DNA of 44,028 nt, taken from assembly GCA_007694005.1 (NCBI GenBank), contig RECN01000104.1, positions 1-44,028 on the forward strand, given 5' to 3'. Source of the stretch: Spirochaetaceae bacterium. Its GTDB lineage: Bacteria > Spirochaetota > Spirochaetia > DSM-27196 > SKKC01. This document shows, one piece after another, positions 1 through 7,970 of the stretch. The position numbers were made by a program, and so were the translations under genes. Below the pieces are notes generated by a model. That model was not told where the DNA came from, ran no database searches, and was given only the letters and a program-made list of their open reading frames with translations. Numbering within the stretch: position 1 is the first letter of the stretch; each line of letters begins with the position of its first letter.

Positions 1-300
1 GAGCACGATCCTGTTGCCGGCATTCGGGGGGCCGAAGCCGTATATACCGACGTGTGGGTCAGTATGGGCGAAGAAGACAAGGCACAGGAGCGCCTGCAGC
101 TTCTTGAACCCTACAGGGTCACTGAGGCCCTGATGCGCGCCGCAGCCGATGACGCGATATTTCTGCACTGTCTGCCCGCAGTCAAGGGAAACGAGGTGAA
201 CTCCGACGTGTTCGAAGGCCCGCAGTCACGGGTTTTTGATCAGGCCGAAAACCGGAAGCACACGATCCGTGCGCTGATCCTCGAAACTCTGGGGCTGTAA
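1..300 (+). CDS. argF: Ornithine carbamoyltransferase, C-terminal part
   Basis: This frame is open from the first base, so the gene starts outside the window and only the last 99 residues are present, about the final third of a roughly 310-residue enzyme. The enzyme joins carbamoyl phosphate and ornithine to make citrulline in arginine synthesis, or runs in reverse in arginine breakdown. The fragment reads GAEAVYTDVWVSMGEE, the usual carbamoyltransferase segment, followed by FLHCLPAVKGNEV, which contains the HCLP motif that lines the ornithine and carbamoyl phosphate site. Whether it is the biosynthetic (argF) or catabolic (arcB) type cannot be decided from the fragment. The next gene starts 60 bases downstream with its own ribosome binding site. 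Confidence 0.93.
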   Translation, partial: EHDPVAGIRGAEAVYTDVWVSMGEEDKAQERLQLLEPYRVTEALMRAAADDAIFLHCLPAVKGNEVNSDVFEGPQSRVFDQAENRKHTIRALILETLGL

Positions 301-360
301 TTGCATCGCACAGGATGCTTCACTATACTTTAAATGGTAATCCATGGAGGGATAAGGCCA

Positions 361-774
361 GTGAAACGAATCATTTCCATAGCGATCGTTCTTGCCGTGC
401 TTCTGTCAGTTGCAGGAACCGTGAGTGCGCAGGAAGCTCAGAACGAGAGTTCCTACTACGCACGTACTTTTTTTATACACCGAATTTTCCCTAATCAGCG
501 TGGCTATCGTGTACAGTACTGGACCGACAGCGGTGCACCGGCCGAAACGTTTCTCCCGATAGACTGGTTCCGTCGCGCCGGTGGACAGGGCGTGTTCCTC
601 GAAGGAAACGGCCCTGCGTATCCATACATGCAGATATTCTGGCGCGATGGAGAGTTCTCACAGATCCGGCTTTACGTACGGCGAAGCATGTCACACGAGT
701 CCTGGGGCCGATGGATCGCGCCGGATAACGTCGATGAGCTTTTTGACGTCGACGCGCCGGTTCTTCGACTGTAA
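361..774 (+). CDS. Small exported protein of unknown function
   Basis: I chose the GTG at 361 because a GGAGG lies at 346-350 and translation from it gives a clean signal peptide: MKR, then a hydrophobic run IISIAIVLAVLLSVAG, then a likely cleavage after VSA. An ATG at 334 in the same frame would put the ribosome binding site inside the gene. The mature part is about 115 residues and rich in aromatic and charged residues (a YRVQYW segment and several Trp), which suggests a small compact beta-rich periplasmic domain. I recognise no family. The DHH phosphoesterase gene follows 44 bases later on the same strand. Confidence 0.7.
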   Translation: MKRIISIAIVLAVLLSVAGTVSAQEAQNESSYYARTFFIHRIFPNQRGYRVQYWTDSGAPAETFLPIDWFRRAGGQGVFLEGNGPAYPYMQIFWRDGEFSQIRLYVRRSMSHESWGRWIAPDNVDELFDVDAPVLRL

Positions 775-818
775 TCAACGGCAGACCGAACTGCACCGGA
801 ACCATATAAAAAACATCT

Positions 819-1805
819 ATGAAAACTGAACCTCAGGCTCCGGCGATTATACTGGAGAAAATACGCGACGCACGCGAAGTACTCATTTGCACCCACATGG
901 AGCCCGACGGTGATTGCATAGCTTCCTCTATGGCTCTTGCCTCTGCCCTGAAGCGAATGGGAAAAGAAGTGCATCAGTTCAATCCCGGGCCTTTCGATCG
1001 GGGAGAGATTCAGCGTTTCCAGTCTCATTTCCTCCCATCGGTGCCGTCGTACCTGCGCCGACACACTGACGGGCGCCTGGTGGTCGTTCTCGACTGTGCG
1101 CTACCCGATCGAATCGGTTCGCTCGCCGAAGAAATCAGTGGTCTCCCCGCGGTCGTTATCGACCACCATCCGGTCTCAGCTCCTATGGGTGAGGCCGCGT
1201 GGGTGGTCCCTGAGGCGCCCGCTGCGGCTTGGCTGGTACAGTTAGTCATCGAAGGGCTTGGCGTGCCCCTGAGTGGAGATGAGGCAGACTTGCTCATGTT
1301 CGGCCTCTGCACCGACACCGGTTACTTCCGACACCTGAACGAAACCCACGCACCCGTGTTTAGCGGTGTTTCACGGATCGTCGCCGCCGGCGCATCGCCA
1401 CGTGACGCACACGCTGCAATGTACGGAAACAAGACGATGGAGTCCCGTAAACTCATTGCAACGCTTCTGCAGCGTATGCAGAGTCATTTCGACGGCCGGT
1501 TCCTCATTACCTGGGAGCTCGAAGAAGACACCCGAACCGTCGGAAAGAGCAATCGCGACAGCGAAACATTCTACCAGCTCGCATTCGCCGTAAAAGAGGT
1601 CGAAGCGCTCGCCCTTATCAGAGAAGAGTCACCCGGTCGTTGCACCGGGAGTCTGCGCTCGCGTGATTCCATCGACGTGAGTCCGGTTGCACGGAAGTAT
1701 GGTGGCGGTGGGCACAAGAATGCTTCCGGCTTTCTCGCGGAACTGGATTATCAGGAACTGGTCGCGAATCTGCTGCACGATTTCGAGAGTCTGTTCAGCC
1801 CGTAA
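819..1805 (+). CDS. nrnA: DHH-family phosphoesterase, NrnA-like (nano-RNase / pAp phosphatase)
   Basis: This 328-residue protein has the full DHH/DHHA1 layout. The first metal motif is HMEPDGD at residues 26-32, with Asp30 and Asp32. VVLDCALPDR follows near residue 90, then the signature IDHH at 114-117, and a metal-site Asp in TDTGYF at about residue 166. The C-terminal DHHA1 domain ends in the substrate-binding KYGGGGHKNASGF. NrnA-type enzymes degrade very short RNA oligomers to mononucleotides and can dephosphorylate 3'-phosphoadenosine 5'-phosphate. The length is normal for the family. The start has only a weak ribosome binding site, and a slightly different start is possible. Which substrate it prefers cannot be read from sequence. 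Confidence 0.9.
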   Translation: MKTEPQAPAIILEKIRDAREVLICTHMEPDGDCIASSMALASALKRMGKEVHQFNPGPFDRGEIQRFQSHFLPSVPSYLRRHTDGRLVVVLDCALPDRIGSLAEEISGLPAVVIDHHPVSAPMGEAAWVVPEAPAAAWLVQLVIEGLGVPLSGDEADLLMFGLCTDTGYFRHLNETHAPVFSGVSRIVAAGASPRDAHAAMYGNKTMESRKLIATLLQRMQSHFDGRFLITWELEEDTRTVGKSNRDSETFYQLAFAVKEVEALALIREESPGRCTGSLRSRDSIDVSPVARKYGGGGHKNASGFLAELDYQELVANLLHDFESLFSP

Positions 1806-2165
1806 TTATTCTACCTTTCAGAAAAGTATCTCATAATCGATCAGCGAACTCGGTGAAAATTGCCGAATAACGACCTGATCGCGTCACAATTCTGAGCACG
1901 TAACGGTTCCTGCCCGCCGGCACCCGGCCTCCCGTCGGTAACTTCCAGTCACATGTGGATGTCCTTACTCAACACGTTTATACCCTTTATATGGCGCAGA
2001 TTCGGTGCATCAGTCGGATCGAACCACCAGCGGTATGGCTACCCTCGTTTTTGGTACGTCTGATTCCGTAGACTCGAACAAGGTCACAACGTGTCAACAG
2101 CTGCCCGTCCGATGGTCGGCATGCTTCTTGTATGGAGTCCGTATACTTGATTTTCGGGAGGACGC
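1806..2165 (+). other. Intergenic stretch, 360 bases
   Basis: No convincing gene was seen on either strand. The only frame of note is a short minus-strand one without coding character. The region ends with a TATACT at 2142-2147, which could be a -10 element for the sigma-like gene, and a strong GGAGG at 2157-2161. No clear -35 element or T-tailed hairpin terminator was found after the DHH gene. Confidence 0.4.
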
Positions 2166-3026
2166 ATGACCGATTTAACACAGCTCGTAATTCGCTATCA
2201 GGACACGGGATACGGATACGAGGAAATCGTACGGAAGACGTCAGTGATGATTTACCGCTATCCCGGTACGATTCCGTCCCTCACGGATGACGACCGCGGT
2301 GATTTTCTCCTGTACTTCACCCCGCGACTGAAACAGATCGTAAGCCGCTACCAACCGGAGCGCGCTGAGTTTGAGCCCTACCTGCGCATGTGCATGAAAT
2401 ACCGCATCATGAGCTACCTGATTTCCCGCCATCGGACAACACGCTACGATCCTGCCGACACCCATATCGGTAGCTGGGAGCTGCGAGAGACACCCGATGC
2501 GTCGGAACTTCATTCTGTCACAATCGATACCTCTGTTATCGGTAGCCTTCTTGAACCGCCGGTACAACGGGTGTTGCGTCGACTGAGTCGAACGAGTGTC
2601 CTGTGCTTCTGTCTGAAGGCGATATGTGATGCTGATGAACGGACCATCATCCGCATCGCTGAGCTGTGCTCTTCCGATGCAACCTGGCTCATGCATTGCA
2701 AGTACGTCCTGCTCGAGACCCTTGGTCCACGACGCCGTCGACAGGCCCTGATTGGAGCCCGCATCGGACGCTTGTATACGCGCATCTACAATCTCGAGAA
2801 ACGACTGTACGGCGAATCTGATCCCGTCACTCGCAGAAGTCTGGATCAGAAACTTGCGAACAGCAGACGACTATATCAGCAGAATTGTCGGAGACTCAGA
2901 AGATTGTCTCTACGACCCACGAACAGCAATATTGCTGCGCTCCTGCATGTAGCAAAAGGTACCGTGGATAATGCTGTGTTTACGGTTCGAAACGCGCTCG
3001 AAAAGGCTATCTCCGAAGGGCGGTGA
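2166..3026 (+). CDS. Divergent sigma-70-like protein
   Basis: The start ATG at 2166 has a strong ribosome binding site (GGGAGG) 5 bases upstream. The 286-residue product is rich in Arg and His. Residues about 1-85 resemble sigma-70 region 2: a helix with IRYQDTGYGYEEIV, an acidic DDDRGDFLLYF stretch, then FEPYLRMCMKYRIMSYL, where the -10 recognition helix would sit. The middle (about 120-250) is a basic helical linker. The C-terminus (about 252-286, TNSNIAALLHVAKGTVDNAV) reads like a region 4 helix-turn-helix. It is too divergent to name. It may be an alternative sigma factor, an anti-terminator or another regulator built from sigma-like helices. No anti-sigma gene is adjacent. Confidence 0.5.
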   Translation: MTDLTQLVIRYQDTGYGYEEIVRKTSVMIYRYPGTIPSLTDDDRGDFLLYFTPRLKQIVSRYQPERAEFEPYLRMCMKYRIMSYLISRHRTTRYDPADTHIGSWELRETPDASELHSVTIDTSVIGSLLEPPVQRVLRRLSRTSVLCFCLKAICDADERTIIRIAELCSSDATWLMHCKYVLLETLGPRRRRQALIGARIGRLYTRIYNLEKRLYGESDPVTRRSLDQKLANSRRLYQQNCRRLRRLSLRPTNSNIAALLHVAKGTVDNAVFTVRNALEKAISEGR

Positions 3027-3059
3027 CGCTCGAAAACTCCGGAGTGAGTGGATCGCCTG

Positions 3060-3094
3060 CAGTCAGACAGGTCCCTTTCGGAGCTGCCTGACTG
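3060..3094. terminator. Long hairpin between convergent genes
   Basis: CAGTCAG (3060-3066) can pair with CTGACTG (3088-3094), and the stem continues with CAG/CTG inside after one mismatch. It lies in the 75-base gap between the 3' ends of the sigma-like gene and ppa. There is no run of T on either side, so it is at best a non-canonical bidirectional terminator. Confidence 0.35.
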
Positions 3095-3101
3095 ACGGCA
3101 C

Positions 3102-3722
3102 TCACGTCTTTCGTGCTTTGCCGCCATTCGACGTCTTGCTTGCCTTCGATGTCTTGCGAGCCTGTGCTCCACGAGAACTCGTATTCGATTTCTGGGGACT
3201 GAAAGTCTCGTTGTACACACGGAGACTCTCTTCGATGATCTGAATTGCAACATCCCGGTTAACGCTCATTTTGACCGACGTTTCCGAATGCTCGAGACTC
3301 TTGTAAACCTCGAAGAAATGGGAGATTTCCTCGAGTATGTGCCTGGGGAGTGTCGATATATCACGATAACCCGAATACACCGGATCCTTGAACGGAATCG
3401 CGATGATCTTTTCATCGACCTCGTTGTCGTCAACCATCTTGATTACGCCGATAGGATAGCACTCCACCATTGCGAGGGGATCCAGGGTTTCTGAACACAG
3501 GACGAGCACGTCGAGTGGGTCATTATCACCCGCAAGAGTACGCGGAATAAAACCGTAATTCTGCGGATAATGTGTCGAGGTAAAGAGTATGCGGTCGAGG
3601 CGGATCAGACCGGTGGTCTTGTCCAGCTCGTACTTTTTCTTACTTCCCTTCGGAATTTCAATAATGGCCAGAAAGTTTTCCGGCCGTATACGCTCAGGTT
3701 CTACGTCATGCCACGGATTCAT
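3102..3722 (-). CDS. ppa: Inorganic pyrophosphatase, family I, with a basic C-terminal tail
   Basis: This enzyme hydrolyses pyrophosphate to two phosphates in the cytoplasm and so drives biosynthetic reactions forward. Family I motifs are all present: IEIPKGSKKKYELDK, YPQNYGFIPRT, the signature DNDPLDVLV with its three metal-binding Asp, and KMVDDNEVDEKIIAIP. I chose the ATG at 3722, which gives the MNPWHDVEP start. A GTG 45 bases upstream is possible but adds residues that do not look conserved. The product is 206 residues. The last 30 or so, rich in Lys, Ser, Thr and Arg (for example GAQARKTSKASKTSNGGKA), form a low-complexity basic tail beyond the normal catalytic fold. The gene converges on the sigma-like gene and diverges from pepF. 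Confidence 0.93.
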   Translation of the reverse strand: MNPWHDVEPERIRPENFLAIIEIPKGSKKKYELDKTTGLIRLDRILFTSTHYPQNYGFIPRTLAGDNDPLDVLVLCSETLDPLAMVECYPIGVIKMVDDNEVDEKIIAIPFKDPVYSGYRDISTLPRHILEEISHFFEVYKSLEHSETSVKMSVNRDVAIQIIEESLRVYNETFSPQKSNTSSRGAQARKTSKASKTSNGGKARKT

Positions 3723-3854
3723 ACGCTTGTATGTACCACGACCGTAAGGCTTCGTCAATGAAAGCACGTCCGTAAAACGCCTGCTTCGGTTGACGCCTCA
3801 TGACCAACACCATAGGATAAACGAATCAAACTGAGTCAGGAGCACACCTTAGAC

Positions 3855-5672
3855 ATGAGTATCGACCAGAAAAACACCATACCCGCAAGGCAGGACGTTG
3901 CCGATGCGGACCGCTGGGACCTTTCAAAGCTGTTTACCGATGATCAGGCATGGAGAAAGGGACTGGATGAGTTCAACTCCCGAATTCCTGAAATCGCTTC
4001 GTTCAAGGGAACACTTGGTACCTCGGTATCTGCTCTACACGCGTGTCTCGACTACCTGACCCAACTGGAGACGCTCGGCGAGCGCCTGGGTTACTACGCG
4101 CAGCTGCGCTATTCCGAAGACGCAGGCGACTCGAAAAACCAGGAGCGCGTCTCGCTCTTTATGCAGGCGGCATCGGCAGCAACAACCGCGCGAAGCTTTG
4201 TCGACCCCGAGATACAGGGTATCGATACAGAGACTCTGAAAGCGTTTCTGAAAGATCCGCTTCTTGAGGACTACCAGGTATATCTGAGCAAGCTGATCCG
4301 TATGAAACCACACATTCTGTCGGAAGCCGAGGAACGCCTTCTCGGCATGCAGATGGAAGCAAACCAGACTGCCCAGAAGGCTTTCAGTTCGCTGACTGAT
4401 GTTGACTTTGATTTTGGAACGATTGAAACCCCCGAAGGTGCGAAACCACTGAGTCAGTCATCACTCTCAAGTTTTCTGATGAATCCGGACCGGTCATTAC
4501 GGGAGACCGCATATCGTCAGTTCTATCGCGTCTACGACGCACATAAAAACACCATTGCAACGCTGTATGCAGGGAGTGTGCATCTTGACACCTATCAGGC
4601 GCGGGCACGGAACTTCAAAAGCAGCCGTGCCGCTGCACTGTTTCCCGACAACGTACCGGAAGACGTGTATGACAACCTGATCTCCACCGTTTCTGATCAC
4701 CTGCCGACCCTGCACCGGTATTACGGTCTCCGAAAGAAGCTGCTCGGACTCGACCGCTATCAGATGTTTGACAACTACGTGCCACTGATTTCGGATGTGA
4801 AAGCGACACACAGCTATACTGAAGCCGTAGAGCTGATTTCGGAAGCCCTGATGCCGCTGGGAAGCGAGTACGTCGATACACTCAGGAACGGTCTGCTCGG
4901 CGGCTGGGTGGACAAATACGAGAACAAGGGAAAACGAAGCGGTGCATTCAGCGCAGGAAGTTTCGTTGGTGATCCGTACATTCTCATGAACTATAAGGAG
5001 GACGTGCTGCGTGACGTGTTCACGCTGGCCCATGAAGGCGGCCACAGCATGCACTCATGGTACTCGTCCAGAAACAACCCTTTCCCTCAATATGACTATA
5101 CAATTTTCGAGGCCGAGGTTGCGTCTACGTTCAATGAACAGCTTCTGCTGAAATACCTTCTTGAGCGTGCAGACGACGAGAGAATGCGCGCGTATCTGAT
5201 CAATAAACACATCGATGATATTCTGGCGACATTGTTCCGGCAGACGATGTTTGCGGAGTTCGAACACAGGGCTCATCATATGAACGAGTCCGGCACGCCA
5301 CTGACCGTTGACAGTCTCCGTAGCACCTACAAGGAACTGCTCGAGAAGTACTTCGGACCGGACGTTACCATTGATACCGAAAGCGATCTCGAAGGCCTGC
5401 GCATACCCCACTTCTACCGTGCGTACTACGTATACAAGTACGCAACCGGAATCAGTGCGGCAATCTCGCTCAGTAAAAGGGTTCTGGACGGGGGAACCCA
5501 CGAACGAGACGAGTACTTCAATTTCCTGAAGTCCGGAGGATCCCGATTTCCCATCGATGCCTTGAACGTTGCGGGAGTCGACATGTCTACACCGCAACCG
5601 ATTTCGGAGGCTATGATGGTTTTCGACGAGCGCATCACTGAGCTCGAACGACTGACCGGAAACGGGCTTTGA
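3855..5672 (+). CDS. pepF: Oligoendopeptidase F (M3 family zinc peptidase)
   Basis: The product of 605 residues matches PepF in length. The catalytic zinc motif is HEGGH at residues 393-397, within TLAHEGGHSMHSW. The third zinc ligand is the Glu in IFEAEVAST about 25 residues later. The N-terminal helical lobe begins with DRWDLSKLF, a typical PepF opening. These enzymes cut peptides of roughly 6-20 residues in the cytoplasm and contribute to peptide turnover. A GGAG sits about 15 bases before the ATG. The stop overlaps the TTG start of the thioesterase gene, so the two are probably co-translated. Confidence 0.94.
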   Translation: MSIDQKNTIPARQDVADADRWDLSKLFTDDQAWRKGLDEFNSRIPEIASFKGTLGTSVSALHACLDYLTQLETLGERLGYYAQLRYSEDAGDSKNQERVSLFMQAASAATTARSFVDPEIQGIDTETLKAFLKDPLLEDYQVYLSKLIRMKPHILSEAEERLLGMQMEANQTAQKAFSSLTDVDFDFGTIETPEGAKPLSQSSLSSFLMNPDRSLRETAYRQFYRVYDAHKNTIATLYAGSVHLDTYQARARNFKSSRAAALFPDNVPEDVYDNLISTVSDHLPTLHRYYGLRKKLLGLDRYQMFDNYVPLISDVKATHSYTEAVELISEALMPLGSEYVDTLRNGLLGGWVDKYENKGKRSGAFSAGSFVGDPYILMNYKEDVLRDVFTLAHEGGHSMHSWYSSRNNPFPQYDYTIFEAEVASTFNEQLLLKYLLERADDERMRAYLINKHIDDILATLFRQTMFAEFEHRAHHMNESGTPLTVDSLRSTYKELLEKYFGPDVTIDTESDLEGLRIPHFYRAYYVYKYATGISAAISLSKRVLDGGTHERDEYFNFLKSGGSRFPIDALNVAGVDMSTPQPISEAMMVFDERITELERLTGNGL

Positions 5673-6463
5673 GTGATCCCGTTATCGCCGGGCCGACATG
5701 GTACGAGACCTTCGAGATCGGTTCATTCTGGACTGACGTCAACGGGGTTGCCTCACCACAAGCCCTGCTTCAGATGATGCAGGACGTCGCGTGGAAGCAT
5801 GCCCAGGCCCTGAAGTTCGGCTATTCCGAACTCGGTGCCCAGAACCAGTTCTGGGTTCTCTCAAGACTCACCATGGACGTCAGACGCTACCCGCGCTGGG
5901 GCGAAACCGTGCGCCTGGAGAGCTGGACTTCAGGTACAAACAAACTGCTCGCACTCAGGGATTTCCGCCTCTATGACGACGACGAGCGGGAGCTCATGAA
6001 GGGCGTGACCGGCTGGCTCATAGTCGATCACGGAAGCCGCAGACCTCTGCGACCCGAAGGCATTGTAGCGGAGCTTTCTATCCCGTCTCTGCCCAGCCAG
6101 TATGACGGAGGCCCGGAGAAAGTACGGGCTCCCGATTCCGATTCCGATGGTCAGACCACCTACGGCGTGGCCGCACGATACTCGGACATTGACGCACAGC
6201 AACACGTGAACAATACCCGCTACGTATCGTGGATGATCGATGGACTGAGTGCAGATTGGGTTGTCAGTCGACGCATTCGCCGCATGTCCGTTAACTTTCT
6301 CAAAGAGTGCAACCTTGGCGACACGCTGCGAATCGCGCACGAATGTCTACCCGAACGCGATCAGACCAGGCATTCTGTGCTGAGGGAAGCTGATGGCCAG
6401 TACGCGGCACACATGCAGTTGCACTGGGATACCCAGAATACGCCCGTCTTCACACAATCTTGA
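5669..6463 (+). CDS. Acyl-ACP thioesterase (FatA-like, double hotdog)
   Basis: The TTG start overlaps the pepF stop (TTGA), which suggests translational coupling. The 264-residue protein is the size of a bacterial FatA-type thioesterase with two hotdog domains. The first begins WYETFEIGSFWTDVNGVASP and has the long helix LLQMMQDVAWKHA. The second carries the family motif DIDAQQHVNNTRYVSWMID, with the conserved Asn and His. The enzyme releases free fatty acids from acyl carrier protein in the cytoplasm and so sets chain length or supplies free acids. The pairing with a peptidase has no obvious pathway logic. Chain-length preference cannot be judged. Confidence 0.88.
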   Translation: MSDPVIAGPTWYETFEIGSFWTDVNGVASPQALLQMMQDVAWKHAQALKFGYSELGAQNQFWVLSRLTMDVRRYPRWGETVRLESWTSGTNKLLALRDFRLYDDDERELMKGVTGWLIVDHGSRRPLRPEGIVAELSIPSLPSQYDGGPEKVRAPDSDSDGQTTYGVAARYSDIDAQQHVNNTRYVSWMIDGLSADWVVSRRIRRMSVNFLKECNLGDTLRIAHECLPERDQTRHSVLREADGQYAAHMQLHWDTQNTPVFTQS

Positions 6464-6488
6464 CACAGCCTTCCATTTCGCTGGATAC
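6460..6488 (+). promoter_or_regulatory. Possible promoter for the DUF4168 gene
   Basis: A perfect TTGACA at 6460-6465 overlaps the thioesterase stop codon. A 17-base spacer leads to GGATAC at 6483-6488, a weak -10. A better-looking TAGAAT lies at 6509-6514 but has no good -35 at the right distance. Confidence 0.35.
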
Positions 6489-6557
6489 GGACCTGTTAGC
6501 TTCTCCCGTAGAATCATTCAACGTTCAGGCCCGTTGCTGAACAAAGGAGAACAACGT

Positions 6558-7106
6558 ATGAAAGGCACACGAATTATCACAGGCATTGTAATGCTGCTTG
6601 CGCTCGGCGGGGCACTGTCATTCGCACAGTTTGCACCCGAGGGTCAGGCACCACCAGGAGGACAGGACGCACCCGGACTCGCCCCGGCACCTGCTCCCGT
6701 GGAAGTAGACCTGGAGGATGGTGAGCTCGAACGCTTTACACGAGCACTGATCGAGGTACAGATCATTCAGCAGGAAGCTCAGGTCGAGATACAGCAGGTC
6801 ATCGACGCATCTTCGCTCGACATGATGCGATTCCAGGAGCTTCATCAGTCCATGATGATGCAGCAGGGCCTTCCGGCAGACGTCGCTGACAACGAAGAGG
6901 CGGAATATGAGACGGTAATCGCCGATATTCAGGACCTTGAAGTTGGAGCCGCCACGGAAATGGAAGATGCTGTTGTAAATCAGGAACTCGCGGTGGAACG
7001 GTTCAACGAAATCGCTGAGGCGATTCCCCATGATCCGGACCTTGCCGAAGAACTGAACGCCCTCGCGGCGGTCATTATCGAAGAGGACTACTCCGGAGAG
7101 TTCTAA
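6558..7106 (+). CDS. Exported DUF4168-like protein
   Basis: I chose the ATG at 6558 because AAAGGAGA lies at 6543-6550 and translation gives a signal peptide (MKGTRIITGIVMLLALGGAL, cleaved near SFAQ). After a Pro/Gly/Ala-rich linker (about residues 23-52) comes an acidic, helical domain of about 125 residues. It has the DUF4168 pattern: an opening ELERFTRALIEVQIIQQEAQ and a closing helix pair VERFNEIAEAIPHDPDLAEELN. The function of this periplasmic family is not known. The gene ends in a strong terminator just before tRNA-Leu. Confidence 0.75.
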   Translation: MKGTRIITGIVMLLALGGALSFAQFAPEGQAPPGGQDAPGLAPAPAPVEVDLEDGELERFTRALIEVQIIQQEAQVEIQQVIDASSLDMMRFQELHQSMMMQQGLPADVADNEEAEYETVIADIQDLEVGAATEMEDAVVNQELAVERFNEIAEAIPHDPDLAEELNALAAVIIEEDYSGEF

Positions 7107-7131
7107 CGCAGATCCCCTCTGATTATTCCGT

Positions 7132-7160
7132 AAAACCGGCTGCCCTGCAGCCGGTTTTTT
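7132..7160 (+). terminator. Rho-independent terminator after the DUF4168 gene
   Basis: An 11-base stem, AAAACCGGCTG (7132-7142) with CAGCCGGTTTT (7148-7158), closes a 5-base loop and is followed by T residues. Confidence 0.9.
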
Positions 7161-7170
7161 ACGATTCACC

Positions 7171-7200
7171 TTGACAGCATTCGGCGTTCTGGTCTATTTT
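7171..7200 (+). promoter_or_regulatory. Promoter of tRNA-Leu
   Basis: A consensus TTGACA at 7171-7176 and TATTTT at 7195-7200 are separated by 18 bases. The tRNA begins 20 bases downstream, right for a short 5' leader removed by RNase P. Confidence 0.75.
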
Positions 7201-7220
7201 AAGCGCCGTTATCAGTCCAC

Positions 7221-7304
7221 GCGGCAGTGGTGGAATTGGTAGACACGCCAGCTTGAGGGGCTGGTGGCCGCAAGGTCGTGGAGGTTCAAGTCCTCTCTGC
7301 CGCA
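7221..7304 (+). tRNA. tRNA-Leu (anticodon GAG)
   Basis: The acceptor stem GCGGCAG pairs with CTGCCGC at 7297-7303, with discriminator A at 7304. The D arm contains TGGTAGACACG. The anticodon stem CCAGC/GCTGG encloses the loop TTGAGGG with anticodon GAG. A long variable arm (TGGCCGCAAGGTCG) is typical of class II leucine tRNA, and the T arm carries GTTCAAGTC. The bases after the discriminator are GCA, so the 3' CCA is not encoded and must be added by the nucleotidyltransferase. The tRNA reads CTC and CTT codons. Confidence 0.95.
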
Positions 7305-7306
7305 GC

Positions 7307-7346
7307 AAAAGCCGTCTGACCGAACAGGTCAGATGGCTTTTTTTTT
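7307..7346 (+). terminator. Rho-independent terminator after tRNA-Leu
   Basis: AGCCGTCTGACC pairs with GGTCAGATGGCT (one G-T pair) around the loop GAACA and is followed by a run of about nine T. Confidence 0.92.
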
Positions 7347-7392
7347 GGAGAGGACTTGATCGTGTTGAGCGCCAAGCGGCAGCGAAAACGTG

Positions 7393-7872
7393 TTATGATC
7401 GGGGTACGAGAAGCCAGACGCCGAGCGCCATGGCAAGTATCCCGAGGAATCGTCGCAGATCAAATGCAGCCGTAATCCCTGCCCCGCCGATCGAATCCAT
7501 AATCGAGCCTGCGACAAGTTGCGCAAGAATGATCGCAGAGAGCCCTGCGGTGACACCGACGCCCTGTACCGAAAAGGTAACCCCGCTCACGATGGTTATC
7601 CCGAACCACCCCCCAAACAGCGTGAGCAGGTATACGTTTGTCCAGATCGAGCCGCCTTGGGGCACAAAGGCCGACTGTGGGGGCCAGTTACCGCTGACCC
7701 AGAGGACAGCGATAATGAGCAAGGCGGTGGATCCACCCGCGAGATTTATAAGCAGGCCGGTGCGTATAGGCCCTATAGCGAGACCGGCCCGACCACCGGC
7801 TGATGATTGAAGAGCAATTGCTATACCCGTAATGAGTGCGGCGAGGACGCTGGTAATAATTCTAGTGTTCAC
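7393..7872 (-). CDS. YdcZ/DMT-family membrane protein
   Basis: This small integral membrane protein has about five hydrophobic segments and resembles the YdcZ (DUF606) branch of the drug/metabolite transporter superfamily. The second half is most typical: FGGWFGITIVSGVTFSVQ, then GLSAIILAQLVAGSIMDSIG, then LRRFLGILAMALGVWLL. The substrate is unknown. I chose the GTG at 7872, giving VNTRIITSVLAAL, because family members begin directly with the first membrane helix and because this leaves about 100 bases for promoters between this gene and the divergent ABC gene. A longer frame starting at GTG 7947 adds 25 polar residues and would leave only 23 bases. Neither start has a clear ribosome binding site. 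Confidence 0.7.
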   Translation of the reverse strand: MNTRIITSVLAALITGIAIALQSSAGGRAGLAIGPIRTGLLINLAGGSTALLIIAVLWVSGNWPPQSAFVPQGGSIWTNVYLLTLFGGWFGITIVSGVTFSVQGVGVTAGLSAIILAQLVAGSIMDSIGGAGITAAFDLRRFLGILAMALGVWLLVPRS

Positions 7873-7970
7873 GAGCAAGAGGATATCAACTTGCGAGATT
7901 CCCTGTCCAGTTTGCGATTTTATGTTCCATGTATGGTCCGTCAGCACCTGTCCCGTGTACTTTTAAACAT

